DNA of 64,000 nucleotides from Trichaptum fuscoviolaceum. Taxonomy: Eukaryota > Basidiomycota > Agaricomycetes > Hymenochaetales > Trichaptaceae. The DNA lies in contig CAJSYZ010000007.1 of the NCBI GenBank assembly GCA_910574455.1, positions 3,727,773 to 3,791,772 of the forward strand. Direction: 5' to 3'. Every line of letters starts with the position of its first letter. Position 1 is the stretch's first letter. Of this stretch, positions 57,798 through 64,000 are shown piece by piece. The position numbers and the translations under genes are program-made. The notes beneath the pieces were generated by a model. It saw only the letters and a program-made list of their open reading frames with translations. It did not search any database and was not told the DNA's origin.

Positions 57798-60681
57798 ATG
57801 GCTTCGGATCGAAGCATAAGTATGCCAATGCCGCTTATGCGACACTCGAAGTCGATGGCTACTGGCCTCCGAACCAACACTCCTACCGACGCACAGCGCC
57901 CCGGTTCCACGTACTCAACCCAGTCAACAGCCTCTGTTCCAAGGGACGTCAAAGTAATCTCTAACTCCCTAAAGCACCTCAACATGCCCCTTTCCGACGC
58001 CAACAGGGCGTCTTGTTCAACTGATCAACTCAGCGTCCCTTCGTCAAACCTCTCGCACAGGAGAGCAAAGGAGGCACATGTCTGCAGCCCCGTCAAAGAA
58101 GTCCCCGAGGAGAGTCTTCCCTCACCCACTCCCCGCCCTAACGCAGACGAACTCTCGAAACGTCGCACTGGTGCCATGTCTTCCACCATGGGAAGTATTG
58201 TCCCTTCTTTGATCGACTCTTACCGCGCCTGCCGCAAAAGTATGGTAGATTCCTCGGTAATGGACCTTGAAATGGTGAAGTTGACCGCGGAGGTTTATGA
58301 AAGTCAGTTCATCGCTTACCTGGATAGCATCGACAATCTTCCTCAAGAAGTGAAGGAGTGCCCTGAAGTCATCAGTCTACGGGAGGCGGCACTAGATACC
58401 GTCGACCTTTTCAACAAGTCTCTGGCGAAAAGCGAGCAAGAGCTTCTGCTCACTATGACTGACAAGGTGATGGGCCACGCGAAGCAGCTCATGGAGAACA
58501 TCCAGCGTCTCATCCTTGACTTCAACAAGCCTCTTCCAACACTACCCGAATTGGACAACGAAGATGGCGATGATGCTAGCATCGAATCTACAAGCACATC
58601 TACCAGCACATCTTCTACCTCGAGTGAAGCAGTGACCGTTGACATGGATGATTCATTAGTGGATGCCTCCGTGACTATCGTCGGGAACGAGGAGAACTAC
58701 GACGGCTTCGCTCACCAAGAGAGTAATCAACCCGAGCACCCGGAGCGTCGAGGAAAACGTCTTCAAAAGGTACGCCGGGTAAAGAGTTCTTTCCTTTCTT
58801 TGGGACCAAGGACTCGTACGATCTCTACACCTACTGCGCCAGACGACCTCTCCACTATTGCACCTCGTACTCAGAATCCGACGTTCGATGGGCCCCCAGT
58901 ACGGTCATCTGCCTCTGTCACGTTCGATACCGAGAGCATCCAGAGGCCAGCGAACAAGTTCACGAACTTCCCTTGTCTTACCCAAGTGACGCTTGTCGAC
59001 GAAACTGGACAGTACAACCAAGACCTTATTGACCAGAATATGCATGCATTCAAGCAGATCAACATTTCGAACAGGAAACTGCACTATGCGAAGTCAATTC
59101 CAGACGACTCTGTCGACTTCACGTACGCGATTGATGGGAACATCAAGTCGATGGCGCAGTACTGCATCATCCCGCACATGATTCACCAACAGATGTCGAC
59201 AAACATCGAGGATCCCGGTGAGGGCTTCATCGATGTTATCCTCACTTGCTTCCGGTACTGGATCAGCCCAGAGAACTTTGCGAAGAGCTTTGTTGACGCG
59301 TACGAGTGCGAGAAGTCTGACATGATGAGGTTGAGTCTAGCTCTCGTTATCCGACGTTGGCTCAAATCTTTCTGGCTCCCGGATTGCAGAGAAGCGATTC
59401 CTATTCTCAAAAAGTTCGTTGGACGTATCCTCTGCGATGAGCTCAACAGCTCCATCGCTCTGGATCTGCTTAATCGCCTTCAGGGACTATCGGCTCTAGA
59501 CGATGATACAAAAACAACAGCAAGTGTTATTCAGTTTGATGAGGCAGAGATTTCTACCCACTGCACTAGTTTACGCCGACCGCTCGCCGTTCGTCTGCAG
59601 TCCTCACCAACCACACCGATCTATGAGATCCGCTCCGACGTGAAGCTCATCGCGGAGCAGTTGACGCTCCTCGAGTCCGAGATGTACTTGGACTTAAAGC
59701 CACACGAGGTTATGCACCGCTTCATTCTCCGCGACCAAGCTGGTGCCGATATAGGGAAGAGAATGAAGGCCCAAGCTAACTTCTCGACACAACTGATGCA
59801 CTGGGCATTGTACGCGGTTGTCAGTCAACATTCGCCCGCGAAACGCGCAAAGATGTACAGTTTCTTGATCAAGCTTTCTTTCGTAAGTAATCTTCATTCA
59901 TTTCAAGGTCTGTCTCTAAACAATTGGTTACAGCGTTGCTTGCGTTTGCAAAACTACAGCTCAGCCCACTCTATCTACAATGGTCTTGAGAAGATTCACC
60001 TCGGAGAGTTGCCGTTAACAAACAAGGTGAGTGCTTGGAGGATCGAATAGTATGATCACACTCTTAACACATTTGTTTTATAGCTTTTGTCGCAGAAGGC
60101 CAAGGCAGGCATGTCGTACCTAAGAGACTTTTATATGACGGGAAAGGAAGAGAGTTGGCTGGAATCCCATGGAAAGCCTTGTGTGCCAGTAATGGGTAAG
60201 TCGCAGCCCTTAGTATGCGTTTCTTGAGCTCACAGCGTTTGCAGGCGGTTTCGCCGGGAAGTTTGGAAGGCTTTCAGAGAAGCAGATCTATGTCCCATCT
60301 TCGGTTAACAAGCACGTCAAGCACGTCAACATCCTCCTCTTCAAACATGCGACGCGTGTGTTTTATCGTAGGTCCTTTTGCTCTGAAAATTCGATCTTCT
60401 TCATCGCTAACCGATAATCACCTAGAATTGAAAAGCACGCGTCTGCTTTACAAACTTAAGCAGCACAAGGCCATCAAGGAGTACCTCTTGAGGCTCTTCC
60501 AGGACATTTCAGACGACCCTTACACGCTCAAGTGCGTAGTTTATGCTTTCCTTCCTCCGCGCTTGACTAATCTGCGCCTAATCCCAGAACGAGTGCATAT
60601 GCCGAGGAGCGAAGCCGGGCACCGACGAAATCGGAATCAACGCTAGACCAGCTCATGGCTAGTAGTAGAATCGACAACTAA
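57798..60681 (+). CDS. RasGEF (Cdc25-type Ras guanine nucleotide exchange factor)
   Basis: Exons 57798-59882, 59934-60026, 60084-60195, 60245-60367, 60426-60531 and 60588-60681 give 870 aa. These proteins load GTP onto Ras-family GTPases at membranes. The N-terminal ~350 residues are Ser/Thr/Pro-rich with a helical stretch and an acidic block. A RasGEF-N module is seen around ILTCFRYWISPENFAKSFVD. The catalytic domain starts with LIAEQLTLLESEMYLDLKPH. It includes the conserved block SPAKRAKMYSFLIKLS plus the exon-2 segment RCLRLQNYSSAHSIYNGLEK, then KAGMSYLRDFY and PCVPVMGGF. The first exon is unusually long for this window. No SH3 domain was seen. Confidence 0.85.
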
Positions 60682-61158
60682 CCGACTGGTTGCTCTACTT
60701 CCTTACCATCCACTATACGTGGTAGTATGTCTTCTCTCACATGCTTCATTGCCTCTTTACTCGCCTCTTCCTGCAACCTTATTCGATCCACGTTCCCTTC
60801 TCGTCCCGTTTGCACGATAACCACACTCCTTACCTTTGATTCGCTCCTGCTATCATGATGCTTCTACATCCCACAACACTCATTGGCTATCTTTAACTTT
60901 CAATTATAAAAACCTCTACACTCATTGCACTTCGTCTCTTTCTTGTTCATCGCACTCTCATTTATCCTCCAGCTTTTCGCAAATGTAGCGCTAACAAATC
61001 GTTCGTTCATTGTATTCTATGTTTACAAACTCTCAATATCGTCGCTCCTTTGTTGAATAATTAGGATCGCTCCCTATATCATTATCTCTTATCTTTTATT
61101 CCAAGATTTTCGTTCTATTCTGATGTTCAATGTATTACCAGTCCTTGAACCACCACCG
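60682..61158. other. 3' region of RasGEF gene
   Basis: Pyrimidine-rich sequence with repeated CTCTTTC/CTTC stretches. No gene. Confidence 0.45.
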
Positions 61159-62126
61159 TCACCGAACCGGCGGAAATCTTATGAAGTGCTAAAAGATTAT
61201 GGAGCCTTGTAAGGGCTCTGTAACCCTTTTGTAGTCTTATCTAATTCATTATGTTTCATTGCAGTTCGTTTAAAGCTTTTATGGTAGTATGTAAGACCTT
61301 AATAAGCTATTATGGGAGATTATGAGGGGCTTGCAAAACGAGAAGTTCCGGAATAAGTTTTCTCGATCCCCGGTATCCGAGTTGCCGGTGGCTATATGCA
61401 AAACTATATAGCCACCACAGATATACTAGTAGCTGCCATAGCATGTCTGAGTCGTCTCTCCCTCGCTTATCAACCCCCATCTCTGTGGATTTCCTGCCCT
61501 TGTTGCCGTGCTTATGTTTGCCTCAAGTTTGCAATGTCTCTGAACAATCTGTTTCTCTGTCTCTGTCTCTCTTCTATGGTCTGGCTCTACTGTGTCTATG
61601 CTGTCTAGTTCTCTCTTTGGTCTCTGGGTCTCCGGCTATTCTCCCAAAGCAATTCCCCAAGGTGTGTTATATTAACAAACTCTCTTTGTAGTCCCATTGA
61701 AGAAAAAGAGGGATGGAGCTGCCAAATAGTGCCGGGTATTTGGGGAGGAGGAGGGTGCGGTGAGCTTGGAAGGAATTCTGTGGTTGCAGAACAGTTGACC
61801 ATTGTGTGTTGGTGAGTGCATTGTTATAATATTCTTCCGGCCCACGCATACATGTACATATCTATTTTAAATGCACAATTTATTACTCAATTTGTCCGTT
61901 CTATAAACCCTATCTGGCCCTATTCTGAACTGAAATATGTGAGGCACACGACTATATTATACGGGATTATGCACGATTATAATGTCCTTACGGGCTCCTT
62001 ACAAAAGGGCCTTGGTTGAGTACGAGAAATTTTTTTATTGTAAGGTGCCATAAGGCCTATAACCTATCTACAAGGTGTCTGTCACCCCATTCTAAGTGCC
62101 CCGTAGTATTTCCGCCGGTTCGGTGA
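61159..62126. mobile_element. non-autonomous element with 19-bp terminal inverted repeats
   Basis: TCACCGAACCGGCGGAAAT at 61159-61177 is repeated exactly in reverse complement at 62108-62126. The 968-bp interior is AT-rich, with short inverted phrases (GGGCTC...TTGTAAGG types) near both ends. No frame of substance. A target duplication is not clear: CACCG lies next to both ends but not in matching registers. It is most simply a MITE-like deletion derivative. Confidence 0.7.
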
Positions 62127-62442
62127 TGCACCGTTCGTTGAAATACTTTCATTCTCTACACCAAAAACCCCAAATGTATAAATCTTTGCACTTATTACCT
62201 TCAATGCAATGCGAACGAGATGTTCTCAAATTCTGTATTCTTTGTGGCTCCAGCTGTACCGATATCGCAAGCATTCAGAAGAGAAGAAGCCTGACCTGAC
62301 CACGGGCTAGATTTTGAGCGAATTTTCACACTTAACCTATCCATGAAACACCCATATGTTGATTGAAGTACGACGTCATCTCGTCCTTGCAGATTATATT
62401 ACATGAATCAAAATACAGTTGTGGGTTACAATAGCAATCGCC
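62127..62442. other. intergenic, 3' of EAF7
   Basis: 316 bp, nothing recognisable. Confidence 0.45.
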
Positions 62443-63317
62443 TCATCTTTTCCGTTTTCTTGGGATACGTGCGTTGGAAACCGTTCTAGCTCGACCACCA
62501 ACGTTTGGCTTTCTTCCGCCCTTTCGTGGGCGTTTGGTCGTGTCTGGCAAAGAAATAAGAGTAGCACAGCGACAATGTTCAAAGAGAGTACCTTGATCAA
62601 CATCCTCCCCTTCCTCAAATTGCAAGTCCTCCGTCCCTCCGTCTGTGCCTGTTACAACACTCGCAGCACGCCTGTCAGTCGGCGATTCCGGCGCATCCTC
62701 CTCTGCGCTCTCCTGCGTTAATGCGCTGCTATCGCTGTCCCCACTGACGAGACCCGCTAGATCTGCCTTGTTCACTTTGCTCGGCTTCCGTCTTCGACCA
62801 CGCTTACTTGCCTTCGCAGGCTCCGGGCTGTTGCGACCTGGTGTAGATGACGAGGAACCAGGAGGGCGCAACCGCCTCTTTGCAATCTCCTGTTCGATTA
62901 GCGGATCAGCTGGAAGCGAGAATTCTTCCCGGAAGAAAGGATGCGTTGCAAGATTGTCGGCTGGAGTAGGTGACGAAGGGGGCTGCGGTGTCGATGTCGA
63001 TGAACTATTAGCCTCATAATCCGTTTCCTATGTTTCCCCCGGAGTTTAAAGATTTCAGCAAAGATTATAAGCAAGATTCACAGACTCACAAGAGCTTCTA
63101 AAGCCTCGAGATTGTAGCAACTTTCTAACTTCTGCCAGATATCGCCTATTGACACTTGAGCCTTGGTTCCCTTCTCGATCGCGTTTTGCATGGCCATTAC
63201 GTGGAAATGTCGGTGCATACCAACCGGCCGGGCGCGCATGAGTGCGCGAAAGAAGTGGATTTCGCCTTCAACAGTATCGAGAACATGATGTTGTTCTTGT
63301 TCGACGTCGATGTCCAT
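62443..63317 (-). CDS. EAF7: chromatin modification protein EAF7 (MRGBP, NuA4 complex)
   Basis: Exons 63317-63090, 63027-62592 and 62543-62443 give 254 aa. Eaf7 is a subunit of the NuA4 histone acetyltransferase complex in the nucleus. The conserved CT20/MRGBP block is complete: TVEGEIHFFRALMRARPVGM, HRHFHVMAMQNAIEK, IGDIWQKLESCYNLEALEAL. After it the protein is Pro/Ser-rich. It then has basic, nuclear-localisation-like clusters (KRGRRRKPSKV) and ends in KRPRKGGRKP and PRKRKR. The acidic patch EEGEDVD precedes the last intron. Confidence 0.92.
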
Positions 63318-64000
63318 GTCGACTTTCTCAACCTCTATGGCACGACACTGACTTTCCTAAAGTAGTCGTAAGTCCAATGTAAATAAGGCACAAACAGACT
63401 TTCTTCCCAGAAGAGCTCAGAAATAAATTATAACAGTTTGAATGCAATGCTTCATCGATTCAGAGGTTTTCAAAGAGATATGATTCCCGCTCACGTTGAG
63501 AAATGTGACTGGGTAGTCATATCGTCCTACTAGGCTAACAACTAACACTCGAGACCATGTTACGGCTGGTCAGGCTGACATCCAATGCCAGCCACCGACT
63601 AGCGTGCAACGGCGGCTGGCGGACCTCTTTCCAAGGTATATAAACTAGAGCACACCATCGTCACTCACCCATCCTCTCTTGACCTCTTTCCCCCTCTGCC
63701 ACTCCTCTTTCATCTACGATCACTCCCTCAAGCCCATCGTCTTCAAGCCCCCGCCCCCAGCTAGAGCTTCCCTCAACACAGCGCTCTCAAGCCACTCCTT
63801 CAAGCCCTCATCCTCTTCGAGCCTCCGCTACAGCTCCAATGCCAGCCACCGTCTAGCGTACAGCGGTGACTGGACCTCCTTCCAAGGTAAATAAACCTGA
63901 GCACACGCATCGTCACTCACCTATCCTCTCTTGACCGCTTTCCTCTTCGGGCCTCCACCCCGAGCTGGAGCTTCCCTCGTCCTATACCGAGCCTCCGCCC
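63318..64000 (+). repeat. dispersed repeat, partly homologous to 31010-31480 inverted
   Basis: From about 63395 the sequence follows the minus strand of the 31-kb repeat. It has a decayed coding tail (ATGCAATGCTTCATC ... with a shifted frame relative to the other copy), CTAACAACTAACACTCGAGA, CATGTTACGGC, then boxes with CCAGCCACCG, TTCCAAGGTA(T/A)ATAA and ATCGTCACTCACC. The boxes recur at 63589-63700 and 63838-63950 with GAGCTTCCCTC units between. It continues beyond the window. The first ~75 bp upstream of EAF7 probably include its promoter. Confidence 0.6.

Noticed and set aside
61141..62140. A target duplication for the 968-bp element (CACCG near both ends)
   Set aside because: The two CACCG matches lie at different distances from the TIRs, so they are not a clean duplication.

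Overview
The window is nuclear DNA of a filamentous basidiomycete, most likely an Agaricomycete. The evidence is: genes with many 48-80 bp introns, families I associate with Agaricomycetes (DUF6533, DUF6589), a GH131-CBM1 enzyme typical of wood and litter decayers, a chromodomain Ty3/Gypsy element, and single-copy fungal housekeeping genes. I found no tRNA, rRNA or CRISPR.

Layout. 1-3.2 kb: decayed sequence with a Copia-like gag fragment. 3.2-4.7 kb: an unrecognised Ser-rich gene. 4.7-17.57 kb: the most striking object, a large DNA transposon with about 130-bp terminal inverted repeats (TIRs) and a 9-bp (or 11-bp) target duplication. It carries two convergent genes, a RecQ-like helicase (plus strand) and a DUF6589 protein (minus strand). 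A 6.3-kb Ty3/Gypsy chromodomain retrotransposon with apparently identical LTRs and a 5-bp target duplication sits inside the first exon of the DUF6589 gene. Removing the retroelement restores a continuous 836-aa reading frame over six exons. 18.4-29.6 kb: COX20, a Cdc25/rhodanese-type phosphatase (YCH1/ACR2-like), a DUF6533 membrane protein, another multi-pass membrane protein, and a tandem pair of nucleotidyltransferase-like paralogs. 29.6-31.8 kb: gene-poor, repeat-rich. 31.8-42 kb: POB3 (FACT), alpha-actinin, mitofusin FZO1 and a secreted protein.

42-51.4 kb is a patchwork of segmental duplications. A GH131-CBM1 gene and the 3' end of a CSC1/TMEM63 gene are partly copied in direct orientation, and two inverted arms of about 1.2-1.5 kb carry near-identical 118-aa genes. 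The full CSC1/TMEM63 gene follows (51.9-56.8 kb), then a RasGEF (57.8-60.7 kb), a 968-bp non-autonomous element with 19-bp TIRs, EAF7 of the NuA4 complex (62.4-63.3 kb), and a dispersed repeat that also occurs inverted near 31 kb.

The housekeeping genes are unrelated to each other in pathway. The helicase, the DUF6589 protein and their shared TIRs form one mobile unit: each TIR has the 5' end of one gene facing inward, and each TIR can fold a hairpin whose paired bases differ compensatorily between the two ends. All splice structures were read by eye from splice sites and frame. Protein names rest on recognised motifs, not on database searches.
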